Source: Rheinheimera sp. A13L (lineage in GTDB: Bacteria; Pseudomonadota; Gammaproteobacteria; Enterobacterales; Alteromonadaceae). From it: a stretch of 64,000 nt of DNA. The position numbers and the translations under genes were made by a program. The stretch covers positions 62,001 to 126,000 of the forward strand of contig NZ_AFHI01000003.1 in the NCBI RefSeq assembly GCF_000217935.1, given 5' to 3'. Within the stretch, counting starts at the first letter, position 1. Every line of letters starts with the position of its first letter. This document shows, in pieces, positions 7,150-16,367 of this stretch. Below the pieces are notes generated by a model. It worked only from the letters and a program-made list of their open reading frames with translations, had not been told where the DNA came from and did no database searches.

Positions 7150-9468
7150 ATGAGTCTGAACCGAATTGTAACCAGCTGCGAGACGGTATTATTCCGTCAC
7201 AGACCTGCTGTGATTGTACTTTTTATACTCGCCACTTTGTTTTTATTATTTAAAGCCAGCCAGATCAAACTGGATGCTGCTTTTACGAAGAATATTCCTC
7301 TGCAGCACGAATATATGCAGACTTATATGCAACACGCCAAAGATTTTGGTGGTGCCAATAATATTCTGGTGTCGGTTTGTGATGCCAAAGGCAATATTTT
7401 TAATCCGGATTTTTTTGCATCCTTTAAAAAAATCCATGATCAAATTTATTACCTGCCGGGAGTAGACCGTAGCCTGGTCAAATCTTTGTACAGCCCCAGC
7501 ACGCGTTTTGTTGAGGTGGTAGAAGATGGCTTTGCCGGTGGTCCTGTAATTCCGGCGGAGTTTGCGCCTACAGCTGAAGGCTTGGCAGTGGTTAAATCCA
7601 ATGTGGAGAAAGCCGGTATTGTCGGCCGTATGGTGGCTGACGATTTCAGCTGCGCTATGGTGACAGCACAACTGTTAGAAGTAGACCCTGATACCCAGCA
7701 GAAACTCGATACTATTAAGTTTGCTGCGGATCTTGAACAGCAGGTGCGCGGTCAATACCAAAACGAAAATCTGACCGTACATATCATAGGTTTTGCCAAA
7801 ATGGTCGGTGATGTGGCTGACGGTGCTAAAGGCGTATTGGCCTTTTTTGCTGTGGCCATCGTTATTACTGCCATCATGGTTTATCTGTTTAGCGGTTCTG
7901 TGATGCTGACCTTATTGCCTATCAGTTGCTCGTTAATTGCTGTGATCTGGCAAATGGGCACGCTGACTGTGTTAGGTTTTGGTATAGACCCCATGTCGAT
8001 ACTTGTGCCATTTCTGGTATTTGCTATAGGTGTCAGTCATGGCGTACAGATGATCAACGCCACAGGTAAAAACGTCGCTTTGGGCATGGATGCAAAAACT
8101 GCAGCTCAGGCCAGCTTCCGTAAGCTGTTGATCCCAGGTGGTATTGCGCTGCTATCCGATACAGTTGGTTTTTTAACCTTGTTGATTATTGAAATTGGTG
8201 TGATCCGCGAGTTGGCTATCACCGCAAGTTTGGGTGTGGGTATTATTATCCTGACCAACCTGATCTTATTGCCAGTATTGATGTCTTACGTCAAATTTAG
8301 CGACAAGTACAAGCAGAAAGTACAAACTCCTCATCCCCGTATAGAAAAGTTCTGGTACAACTTATCTGCTTTTGCCACCCCTAAATATGCTGTGGTCATT
8401 TTATTAGCTACGGCAGCGCTCTTTGCTTTGGGCTGGCAGCAAAGTTCTTACCTGAAAATTGGTGATTTGCATCCAGGCGCTCCGGCCTTGCATGAAAGTT
8501 CAGTCTATAACCAGGATACCTTCCTGATCACAGACCGTTATGCGATTTCAGTGGATTACATCAATGTGATGGTAGAAACACCAGCCAATGGCTGTACTTT
8601 CCATGATGTGATGAACAGGGTGGATCAGTTCCAGTGGCAAATGGAAAACGTGCCAGGAGTGCAGTCAGCAGTCTCTTTGGCGTCCGTGTCTAAGTCCATT
8701 AATGCGGCCTTTAACGAAGGCAATATGAAATGGAAAGTATTGCCTCGTACTACAGAAAGCCTGGTGCAGTCATCCAGCAGGGTAGAAACCAGTACGGGTT
8801 TACTGAACAGTGATTGTTCTGTGATGCCGGTGATCCTTTTCTTAAATGATCATAAAGCCGAAACCATAGAAACTGTGGTCGCTGCTGCGAAAAAAGCGGG
8901 CGCTGAACTCAGCACAGACGAGGTGAAGTTTAAGTTAGCTTCAGGCCCTGTAGGTGTCATGGCTGCAACCAATGAAGCGGTAGCTGCAGCCCAGACGCCT
9001 ATGATGTGGTATGTCTATGGTGCCGTGATAGTGCTGTGTTTAATCAGCTTCCGCTCAGTCAAAGCCACTGTTGCCGTCATAGTTCCGCTTTATGTAGTGT
9101 CGGTGCTGGCTACCGCACTGATGACCAAACTTGAAATAGGTTTAACTGTATCCACTTTGCCGGTGATAGCGCTTGGGGTAGGTATAGGTGTCGACTACGG
9201 TATTTATATCCTGTCGAACATGACGCAATTGCTGCGTGATGGTATGCCACTGCGTCAGGCTTATTTCACTGCATTAAAAGAAACGGGCAGTGCAGTATTG
9301 TTTACGGGTATTACCTTAGCTATTGGTGTCAGCACCTGGGTATTCTCAGCGCTGAAATTCCAGGTGGATATGGGCATATTGCTGACCTTTATGTTTTTAG
9401 TGAACATGTTGGGTGCAATTTTGGTATTACCTGCGCTTGCAGCCTTTTTCTGGCGAAAAAATAACTAG
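7150..9468 (+). CDS. MMPL/RND-superfamily permease
   Basis: A 772-residue inner-membrane protein of the RND superfamily, MMPL/HpnN-like branch, with two repeats of one helix, a large periplasmic loop and a five-helix bundle. A membrane helix starts near residue 18; bundles lie at about residues 225-385 and 615-770. The second-bundle motif GIGVDYGIY (near residues 677-685) keeps the acidic residue typical of proton-coupled RND pumps. The equivalent first-bundle site reads AIGVSHGVQ (near 291-299), the form usual in this 'predicted exporter' subgroup. No membrane-fusion protein or TolC-like gene is nearby; instead the DUF1302 barrel and DUF1329 protein are encoded just upstream. The substrate is probably a lipid or other hydrophobic molecule by family analogy; the direction of transport is unknown. 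Confidence 0.92.
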   Translation: MSLNRIVTSCETVLFRHRPAVIVLFILATLFLLFKASQIKLDAAFTKNIPLQHEYMQTYMQHAKDFGGANNILVSVCDAKGNIFNPDFFASFKKIHDQIYYLPGVDRSLVKSLYSPSTRFVEVVEDGFAGGPVIPAEFAPTAEGLAVVKSNVEKAGIVGRMVADDFSCAMVTAQLLEVDPDTQQKLDTIKFAADLEQQVRGQYQNENLTVHIIGFAKMVGDVADGAKGVLAFFAVAIVITAIMVYLFSGSVMLTLLPISCSLIAVIWQMGTLTVLGFGIDPMSILVPFLVFAIGVSHGVQMINATGKNVALGMDAKTAAQASFRKLLIPGGIALLSDTVGFLTLLIIEIGVIRELAITASLGVGIIILTNLILLPVLMSYVKFSDKYKQKVQTPHPRIEKFWYNLSAFATPKYAVVILLATAALFALGWQQSSYLKIGDLHPGAPALHESSVYNQDTFLITDRYAISVDYINVMVETPANGCTFHDVMNRVDQFQWQMENVPGVQSAVSLASVSKSINAAFNEGNMKWKVLPRTTESLVQSSSRVETSTGLLNSDCSVMPVILFLNDHKAETIETVVAAAKKAGAELSTDEVKFKLASGPVGVMAATNEAVAAAQTPMMWYVYGAVIVLCLISFRSVKATVAVIVPLYVVSVLATALMTKLEIGLTVSTLPVIALGVGIGVDYGIYILSNMTQLLRDGMPLRQAYFTALKETGSAVLFTGITLAIGVSTWVFSALKFQVDMGILLTFMFLVNMLGAILVLPALAAFFWRKNN

Positions 9469-9501
9469 TTTTTTTTATGTAAAAAGTTGCATGTTTAAAC
9501 A

Positions 9502-9530
9502 AGAAAATGGCCGTAAGGCCATTTTCTATT
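9502..9530 (+). terminator. Rho-independent terminator after the MMPL gene
   Basis: An 11-bp perfect stem (AGAAAATGGCC at 9502-9512, GGCCATTTTCT at 9517-9527) with a GTAA loop. The arms themselves supply the A and T tracts, so it can work on both strands. It closes the envelope cassette. Confidence 0.85.
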
Positions 9531-9705
9531 TACAGCGGATGAATAACTTGTCAAATCAGCTATTTTTACTCTGGTACAACCAGTAACAAAGACATAAATA
9601 AAGCTCGAAAAGCCCGTCAATACTCAATAAACTTCGCACCTGACACGCTCTGTATGTAAGTAAACCCGGTATCAACAGGCCGAGGTTTCAAAAAAGGATA
9701 CAAAA

Positions 9706-12700
9706 ATGGCACTGATAGACGGTCAACCTTCTGTACTACTACAAAATGTAAGTAAGCTTATTCGTTCTAAAGTCAAAGATCAGGTCGAACTGGTCGAAAA
9801 ATTTGCCCACACTCTGTATGGCAATATGTCTCATGAAGATTTGTTTGGTCGTAACGACAGCGATTTATATGGCGCTGCGCTTAGCTTATGGCAAAGCTTT
9901 AATGGTCATACCGGAGGGACAGCACTGATCCGGGTGTTTAACCCTGAAATTGCAAAACACGGCTGGGAATCTAAACACACTATCGTAGAAATAGTGGTCA
10001 AAGACAGCCCGTTTTTAGTGGACTCTGTTCGTATGGCGTTAACACGTCAGTCCATTACCACTCATTTGTTATTGCATTACCCACTTCAAACGCTCCGTAA
10101 CGATAAAAACGACATCACGGACTTTTTTAAGCTGGGCACTGTAGAGCAAGCCAGCGCAGAACAAACTGTGTTCCATATCGAAATTGATCGCATGACAGAC
10201 AAAGCTGCAGTAGAAGGCTTAACCTCTGAACTGCAGTCTGTGATGGAAGATGTGTCTTTAGCTGTGCAGGACTGGAAACCTATACGTGCAAAATTGTTGC
10301 AGGTGATAGCTGACTTGCCAAAACAAGCGTCAGTGAATGCAACTGAACTTGATCAAGCCGTCGAATTCTTAAACTGGATGGCAAAAGACAATTTCACCTT
10401 ACTTGGCTATCGTGAATACCGCATCAAAGCGGTGGAAGGCGATCATAAAATTGAAAGCGTCAACGACAGCGCTTTAGGTTTAATGCGCCGTTCTACGTCA
10501 CGAGATTTAATGTTGTCTGATTTACCAGAGCAGGCGCGCAAACAAGCTTTAAATACGTCGTTGCTGATCCTGACCAAAACCAATAATAAATCCCGAGTGC
10601 ACCGTCCTGCCTATATCGACTACGTCGGTATTAAACGTTTTGACGACAAAGGCCATGTGATAGGGGAAGACCGTTTTATTGGTTTGTATTCATCCTCTTT
10701 ATACAACAACAGCGCCGCTGATATTCCGTTGTTGAAAAACAAGCTGGCGAAAGTGATGGGCAAATCTGGTTTTGCTCAGGGTACCCATGCTTACAAAGCA
10801 CTGCTGAATATTCTGGAAACTTATCCACGGGATGAGTTGATCCAGGCGACGACAGACGAGCTGTTGGATGTGTCGACAGGCGTACTGCAAATGCAGGAAC
10901 GTGACATGACACGTTTATTTGTACGCAAAGACGCCTTTGGCCGTTTTGTGTCAGCTATGGTGTATGTGCCCCGTGAGCGATACAACACTCAGTTGCGTAA
11001 AGTCACCCAACAAATTCTGGCGCAGTCTTTGGGCAGCACTGAAGCAGTAGAATTTACGACCTACTTCTCTGAATCTGTGTTGGCACGTACCCATTATTTC
11101 GTTCGGATCAACGATAACAATATCGAGTTTAATGTGAAAGAAATTGAACGCAATTTAGTTGAAGCGGCCCGTACCTGGGAAGATAAACTGGAAGCTGCGC
11201 TGGTTGGCCATTATGGTGAAGCCCGTGGCCGTGAGCTGGGTCGCAAGTACCTGACCGCTTTCCCTTCGTCCTACAAAGACGAAATGTTGCCAAACGATGC
11301 TTTGGTTGACATTGAAAAAATTGAGTCGCTTAACGACGAACACCGTCTGGACATGCTGTTTTACCGTCCACAGGAGGAGCGTAACGACAGCAAAGCTGTG
11401 CGTTTGAACCTGTTCCACAAAGACCACCCAATCCATTTATCAGATGTATTGCCTATTCTGGAAAACTTCGGTTTACGAGTGATAGGTGAAACTCCTTATG
11501 CGGTGCGTTGCCCGGATGGCTCTGTCAGCTGGATTTTAAACTTCGCTATGGAAGTCAACGGCGCTATGCCAACAGACTTCGAACAGGCGCAGTTATCTTT
11601 CCAGGATTCTTTTGCCAAAGTATGGAAAGGCGATCTGGAAGACGACGGTTTTAACCGTCTGATTTTAGGCGCTGGTTTAACAGGTCGCGAAGCCTCGTTA
11701 TTACGTGCTTATGCTAAATACAAACGTCAGATCGGTGGTACGTTCAGCCAGTCTTATGTAGAAAACGCTTTTGCCCGTTATCCAAAACTGGCGCATTTGT
11801 TAGTGCAGCTGTTTAACACCAAGTTCGACCCAGAAAACACCGGTGATGCAGCAGCTATCGAAGCCATTGAAAAGCAGTTAAACGAGCAGTTAGACAACGT
11901 AGTAAACCTGGATGATGACCGTATTATCCGTCGTTTTGTTGCCATGATGTCGGCGACCTTACGTACTAACTACTTCCAGCCCAATGCGCAAGGTCAGCAG
12001 AAGAGCTACATCTCCTTTAAGGTGAAGTCGTCTTTAGTGCCGGATATGCCATTACCAGTACCAGCTTTTGAGATTTTTGTGTACTCACCGCGCGTTGAAG
12101 GTGTGCATTTACGCGGCGGTAAAGTAGCCCGTGGTGGTTTGCGTTGGTCAGACCGTCGTGAAGACTTCCGTACTGAAGTTCTGGGTTTGGTAAAAGCTCA
12201 GCAAGTGAAAAACACTGTAATAGTACCAGTAGGTGCTAAAGGTGGTTTTGTTTGTAAAAAATTACCAGAAACAGGCGGTCGTGAAGCTTTCTTAAACGAA
12301 GGTAAAGAATGTTACCGCACCTTTATCCGTGGTTTATTAGACGTGACCGACAACATAGTGCAAGGCCAGATAGTTCCGCCTAAATCTGTGGTGCGTTTAG
12401 ACGAAGATGACCCGTATTTAGTAGTAGCAGCCGATAAAGGCACAGCCACGTTCTCTGATATAGCCAATGCTATTTCTGCTGAATACAACCACTGGTTAGG
12501 TGATGCTTTTGCATCAGGTGGTTCAAATGGTTATGACCACAAAGGTATGGGTATTACAGCCCGTGGTGGTTGGGAGTCGGTGAAACGTCACTTCCGTGAA
12601 GTGGGCATTGACTGTCAGACCACTGATTTCACTTGTGTGGCTATAGGTGATATGGCCGGTGACGTCTTTGGTAACGGTATGCTGTTATCCAAACATATCC

Positions 12701-14541
12701 GTCTGCAGGTGGCATTTAACCATATGCACATTTTTGTTGACCCGAATCCGGATGCAGCAAAAACTTTTGTTGAACGTGAGCGTTTGTTTAACCTGCCAAC
12801 GTCCACCTGGGATGATTACGATAAGTCGTTGATCTCAGAAGGTGGTGGTTTGTTTGCCCGTAGCGCCAAGTCCATCAAGCTGACTCCACAAATTCAGCAG
12901 ATGTTGGGCACTACTGCAGTCAGCCTGACGCCTAACGAATTTATCCGCGCCGCCTTGATGATGGAAGTGGATCTGATTTGGAACGGTGGTATTGGTACTT
13001 ATGTCAAAGCCACTGACGAAACTCATGCAGAAGTCGGTGACCGTGGTTCAGAAGCAGTTCGCGTCAATGGTAAAGACGTGAAGGCCAAGATGATAGGCGA
13101 GGGTGGTAACTTAGGTACTACCCAGCGTGGCCGTATCGAATACGCTGCCAATGGTGGCCGTATTAACACCGACTTTATTGACAACGTGGGTGGCGTAGAC
13201 TGTTCAGATAACGAAGTAAACATCAAAATTCTGTTAAACGCTCTGGTAGCCAGCGGTGATATGACACTGAAGCAACGTAACGAGTTATTGGCAGCAATGA
13301 CCAGTGATGTGGCCGACATTGTTATTAACGACTGTTACCGTCAAACTCAGAGTATTTCTGTGTCTTCAGTGCTGGGCGCTGAGCAGATGAAAGAATACAC
13401 CCGCTTTATCCATTCACTGGAAAAAGATGGCAAGTTAAACCGTGAACTGGAGTTTTTACCTTCAGACGAAGCCCTGGCAGAACGCACTGCTAAAGGTCAG
13501 GGTTTAACCCGTCCTGAGCTGGCCATTCTGACCGCTTACGGCAAGATGGTGATGAAAGAGTGGCTGGTACTGCCGGAAATTTATGAAAACAGTTACTTCA
13601 AACGCCATCTGTTTACTGCATTTCCAAAAATGTTACAGCAGAGTTATGCCAAAGAGATGGAAACTCACCCGTTAAAGGCTGAGATCATCGCCACCAAACT
13701 GGCGAACCTGATGGTTAACGATATGGGCGCTAACTTTGCTCAGCGTATGATGGAAGAAACAGGTTCTTCTGTGGCTGAAGTTGCAGTTTGTTACACCATA
13801 GCCCGCGACTTGTTTGATGTGGAAGCGGTGTGGACCAAACTGGAAGAGCTGGATAACGTCATTCCAGCTGCACTGCAAATTAAACTGTTCCACCAGTTAC
13901 GTCGCACTATGCGCCGCACCACGCGTTGGTTCTTACGCCACCGTAACAAAGCGCTGGATATTCAGCAGACTATTGATTTCTTCAAACCAGCTTTTGTTGA
14001 AATCAGCAATAACCTGCAAAAACTGCTGGCCCCGGCCGAAGCGGAGCAACTGGCAGCCAACGAACAAGCCTTTATTGAACAAGGCGTGCCTGCTGATGTT
14101 GCCCGTTATTTAGCTCAGCTGAGCACCAGCTTCTCTGTGATGGATATTGCACAAGTAGCTGATGCTGAGAAAAATTCTCTGCTGTTAAGCGCAGAAATTT
14201 ACTTCAAGTTGGGTGATCGTTTGGATCTGCACTGGTTCCTTGAGCAAATTACTCAGCAACCTGTGGCAAACCACTGGCAGGCTCTGGCCCGCGCTTCATA
14301 CCGCGAAGAGCTGGACTGGCAACAACGTGCGTTATCTGCAGTAGTGATACGTGGTTGTGCAGGAGCTTGTGATGCAGAAGCTGTGATCGGCAGCTGGATC
14401 ACTGAGCATGAACCAGTACTGTCGCGCTGGCGCCATATGCTGGCCGAGTTCAAAACCACCAAGAGCCATGAGTTTGCTAAATTCTCAGTGGCACTGCGTG
14501 AACTGATGTTACTCAGCCACCACTGTGATCCTGTGAAATAA
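9706..14541 (+). CDS. gdhB: NAD-specific glutamate dehydrogenase, large (about 180 kDa) type
   Basis: Oxidises glutamate to 2-oxoglutarate and ammonia with NAD, a catabolic enzyme. At 1611 residues it matches the L-GDH180 family. The N-terminal half (about 1-700) is the regulatory part with ACT-like segments. The catalytic core shows GGLRWSDRREDFRTEVLGLV near residue 807, followed by VPVGAKGGFV with the substrate-binding lysine region. The nucleotide-binding part carries GEGGNLGTTQRGRIEYA near residue 1130. The ATG at 9706 has a purine-rich GGATAC stretch upstream. It is monocistronic, with terminators on both sides. It stands before pyrD-zapC, a common arrangement in related bacteria. The symbol gdhB follows Pseudomonas usage. 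Confidence 0.95.
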   Translation: MALIDGQPSVLLQNVSKLIRSKVKDQVELVEKFAHTLYGNMSHEDLFGRNDSDLYGAALSLWQSFNGHTGGTALIRVFNPEIAKHGWESKHTIVEIVVKDSPFLVDSVRMALTRQSITTHLLLHYPLQTLRNDKNDITDFFKLGTVEQASAEQTVFHIEIDRMTDKAAVEGLTSELQSVMEDVSLAVQDWKPIRAKLLQVIADLPKQASVNATELDQAVEFLNWMAKDNFTLLGYREYRIKAVEGDHKIESVNDSALGLMRRSTSRDLMLSDLPEQARKQALNTSLLILTKTNNKSRVHRPAYIDYVGIKRFDDKGHVIGEDRFIGLYSSSLYNNSAADIPLLKNKLAKVMGKSGFAQGTHAYKALLNILETYPRDELIQATTDELLDVSTGVLQMQERDMTRLFVRKDAFGRFVSAMVYVPRERYNTQLRKVTQQILAQSLGSTEAVEFTTYFSESVLARTHYFVRINDNNIEFNVKEIERNLVEAARTWEDKLEAALVGHYGEARGRELGRKYLTAFPSSYKDEMLPNDALVDIEKIESLNDEHRLDMLFYRPQEERNDSKAVRLNLFHKDHPIHLSDVLPILENFGLRVIGETPYAVRCPDGSVSWILNFAMEVNGAMPTDFEQAQLSFQDSFAKVWKGDLEDDGFNRLILGAGLTGREASLLRAYAKYKRQIGGTFSQSYVENAFARYPKLAHLLVQLFNTKFDPENTGDAAAIEAIEKQLNEQLDNVVNLDDDRIIRRFVAMMSATLRTNYFQPNAQGQQKSYISFKVKSSLVPDMPLPVPAFEIFVYSPRVEGVHLRGGKVARGGLRWSDRREDFRTEVLGLVKAQQVKNTVIVPVGAKGGFVCKKLPETGGREAFLNEGKECYRTFIRGLLDVTDNIVQGQIVPPKSVVRLDEDDPYLVVAADKGTATFSDIANAISAEYNHWLGDAFASGGSNGYDHKGMGITARGGWESVKRHFREVGIDCQTTDFTCVAIGDMAGDVFGNGMLLSKHIRLQVAFNHMHIFVDPNPDAAKTFVERERLFNLPTSTWDDYDKSLISEGGGLFARSAKSIKLTPQIQQMLGTTAVSLTPNEFIRAALMMEVDLIWNGGIGTYVKATDETHAEVGDRGSEAVRVNGKDVKAKMIGEGGNLGTTQRGRIEYAANGGRINTDFIDNVGGVDCSDNEVNIKILLNALVASGDMTLKQRNELLAAMTSDVADIVINDCYRQTQSISVSSVLGAEQMKEYTRFIHSLEKDGKLNRELEFLPSDEALAERTAKGQGLTRPELAILTAYGKMVMKEWLVLPEIYENSYFKRHLFTAFPKMLQQSYAKEMETHPLKAEIIATKLANLMVNDMGANFAQRMMEETGSSVAEVAVCYTIARDLFDVEAVWTKLEELDNVIPAALQIKLFHQLRRTMRRTTRWFLRHRNKALDIQQTIDFFKPAFVEISNNLQKLLAPAEAEQLAANEQAFIEQGVPADVARYLAQLSTSFSVMDIAQVADAEKNSLLLSAEIYFKLGDRLDLHWFLEQITQQPVANHWQALARASYREELDWQQRALSAVVIRGCAGACDAEAVIGSWITEHEPVLSRWRHMLAEFKTTKSHEFAKFSVALRELMLLSHHCDPVK

Positions 14542-14561
14542 TTCAGGTTCCAGCTAGAATA

Positions 14562-14591
14562 CACCGGCTCTTTTTAGAGCCGGTGCTTTTT
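14562..14591 (+). terminator. Rho-independent terminator after gdhB
   Basis: A 10-bp perfect stem (CACCGGCTCT at 14562-14571, AGAGCCGGTG at 14576-14585) with a TTTT loop and a CTTTTT tail. Confidence 0.9.
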
Positions 14592-14642
14592 ACAGCACAC
14601 TATGGTATTTGCCTTCCCCTTTACTGATAAAAGCAGGTTGTT

Positions 14643-15656
14643 ATGTTCTATTCAATGGCGCGTTCTTTAATGTTTTGTACAGATGCTGAGTTTTCACACC
14701 ACCTGGCCCTTGGCAGCTTAAAGCATTTAAAAAATACCCCGGCATCATTGCTGTGGCGTCAGGATTTGCCGAAAAAACCTGTCACAGTAGCCGGTATCCA
14801 TTTTGATAATCCAGTAGGTTTAGCTGCTGGCCTGGATAAAAATGCCGATTGTATCGACGCTTTTGGTCAGATGGGTTTTGGCTTTATTGAAGTAGGCACA
14901 GTGACTCCACGGCCACAGGTCGGTAATGACAAACCACGTTTATTCCGTTTACCTGAAGCCAACGCCATTATTAACCGCATGGGGTTTAATAACAAAGGTG
15001 TGGACTATCTGGTTGAGAACGTGAAAAAGTCGACTTACAAAGGTGTGCTTGGCATCAATATAGGCAAAAACAAAGACACGCCCAACGAGCAGGGTAAAGA
15101 CGACTACATTGCCTGTATGCGTAAGGTCTATGCCCACGCCAGTTATATCACGGTCAATATTTCTTCGCCCAACACACCGGGTTTGCGGGATCTGCAATTT
15201 GGTGACGCGCTGTTTGATTTATTGCAGGCGGTGAAAAATGAGCAGCTGGATTTGCAGGCTCAGCAAGACAAATACGTGCCAATTTTTGTCAAAATAGCGC
15301 CTGATATGGACGAAGTGGCAGTGCAGCAAGTGGCCGAAACTTTGCTTCGCAGCAAAATGGATGGCGTAATTGCGACCAACACCACCCTGGATAAAAGCTC
15401 AGTGCAACACCTGAAATATGGCAATGAAATGGGCGGTTTAAGCGGTTTGCCCGTGCAACAAAAAAGTACAGAGATTATCCGCCAGTTCCGCGCTGCATTA
15501 GGACCACAACTCCCTATTATTGGCGTAGGTGGTATAGATTCAGCTAAAGCTGCACAGGAAAAAATGGACGCCGGCGCTAACCTGGTTCAGGTCTATTCTA
15601 ACTTTATTTACCAGGGCCCTGCTTTGATTAAAGAGATCGTAGAAAGCCTGAAATAG
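14643..15656 (+). CDS. pyrD: Dihydroorotate dehydrogenase (quinone), class 2
   Basis: Fourth step of pyrimidine synthesis: oxidises dihydroorotate to orotate and passes electrons to membrane quinone through FMN. The 337-residue length equals the E. coli enzyme within a residue. The N-terminal helical segment ([20 protein letters not shown]) is the membrane-association and quinone-tunnel domain of class 2 enzymes. Further signatures are [20 protein letters not shown] near residue 57, the active-site segment [15 protein letters not shown] near residue 175, which uses serine as the base, and the FMN phosphate site IGVGGIDS near residue 295. It is followed by zapC, as in E. coli. Confidence 0.97.
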   Translation: MFYSMARSLMFCTDAEFSHHLALGSLKHLKNTPASLLWRQDLPKKPVTVAGIHFDNPVGLAAGLDKNADCIDAFGQMGFGFIEVGTVTPRPQVGNDKPRLFRLPEANAIINRMGFNNKGVDYLVENVKKSTYKGVLGINIGKNKDTPNEQGKDDYIACMRKVYAHASYITVNISSPNTPGLRDLQFGDALFDLLQAVKNEQLDLQAQQDKYVPIFVKIAPDMDEVAVQQVAETLLRSKMDGVIATNTTLDKSSVQHLKYGNEMGGLSGLPVQQKSTEIIRQFRAALGPQLPIIGVGGIDSAKAAQEKMDAGANLVQVYSNFIYQGPALIKEIVESLK

Positions 15657-15765
15657 CCCATATGCCGATCAATTTTGGATCCCTGAATCTTAGTCCAAAA
15701 TAATCTTTAACAGGCGTTAAAAACAAGTGTAGAAAGGCAACATCTTGAATTCACAAGGATTGAGT

Positions 15766-16284
15766 ATGTTGTCTTTATGCCCTGACTGGTGCTGGCAGTA
15801 TTGCGTTGAGCAAGACCGTTTGGTGTTGCAGTTATCAAACAGCCACCATATTCAAACTGCCTTTAGTGCCAAAGAATTGAAAATGTTACCAGAGCAGCAA
15901 CGCCTGTGCATGGAACAAGCCCAGCTGTTGATGGATTTTGCCGAAGCTTTGGAAGGCTTATTGCCTGATACTGAACTCTTGACAGTTGCAGCTCAGGCCG
16001 TTGCTGCTTTGAGTTTTGTTAAAGCTCCTGTGCAAAAAAGTCACTTGTTTAACTTCTCCAGCATCGAATGTCATACCAATTTAATGAGCATCGCAAAACT
16101 TGAAGGTGCAAGCCGGGCTAAAGTGGTGCTGGTGGCCAAAGCAGATCCTATGGTGGATTGCCTGCTGCTCGAATCGATGGAGCTGTTAAACGGCAAGCAG
16201 TTAGCTGCAGGCCAGCTGGTTCGGGTGCAACAAAACCGTTTAATGCCGGTGCAATTTGCGCCTCTCTACGCTCTGACTGCCTAA
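15766..16284 (+). CDS. zapC: Cell division protein ZapC
   Basis: Cytosolic FtsZ-associated protein that stabilises Z-ring protofilaments. Similarity to E. coli ZapC is modest but runs along the length: the opening PDWCWQYCVEQDRLVLQLSN matches the PDDNWRWYYD region of the E. coli protein, and LVRVQQNRLMPV matches its C-terminal segment. I chose the ATG at 15766 (172 residues), which has AAGGA seven bases upstream and aligns with the E. coli start. A TTG at 15745 preceded by AGAAAGG would add seven residues and cannot be excluded. The position straight after pyrD supports the assignment. Confidence 0.85.
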   Translation: MLSLCPDWCWQYCVEQDRLVLQLSNSHHIQTAFSAKELKMLPEQQRLCMEQAQLLMDFAEALEGLLPDTELLTVAAQAVAALSFVKAPVQKSHLFNFSSIECHTNLMSIAKLEGASRAKVVLVAKADPMVDCLLLESMELLNGKQLAAGQLVRVQQNRLMPVQFAPLYALTA

Positions 16285-16367
16285 TAAAACATCAACTGCA
16301 AAGTGATCGGGCCAGATTGCTCTGGTGATCCGTCTGACAACGGGTAGAATAGGGCTCATTTACAACT

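Noticed and set aside
10676-10912. Minus-strand open frames within gdhB, glgA, ftsK and other long genes
   Set aside because: They are antisense shadows of well-identified genes with no ribosome binding sites or family features.
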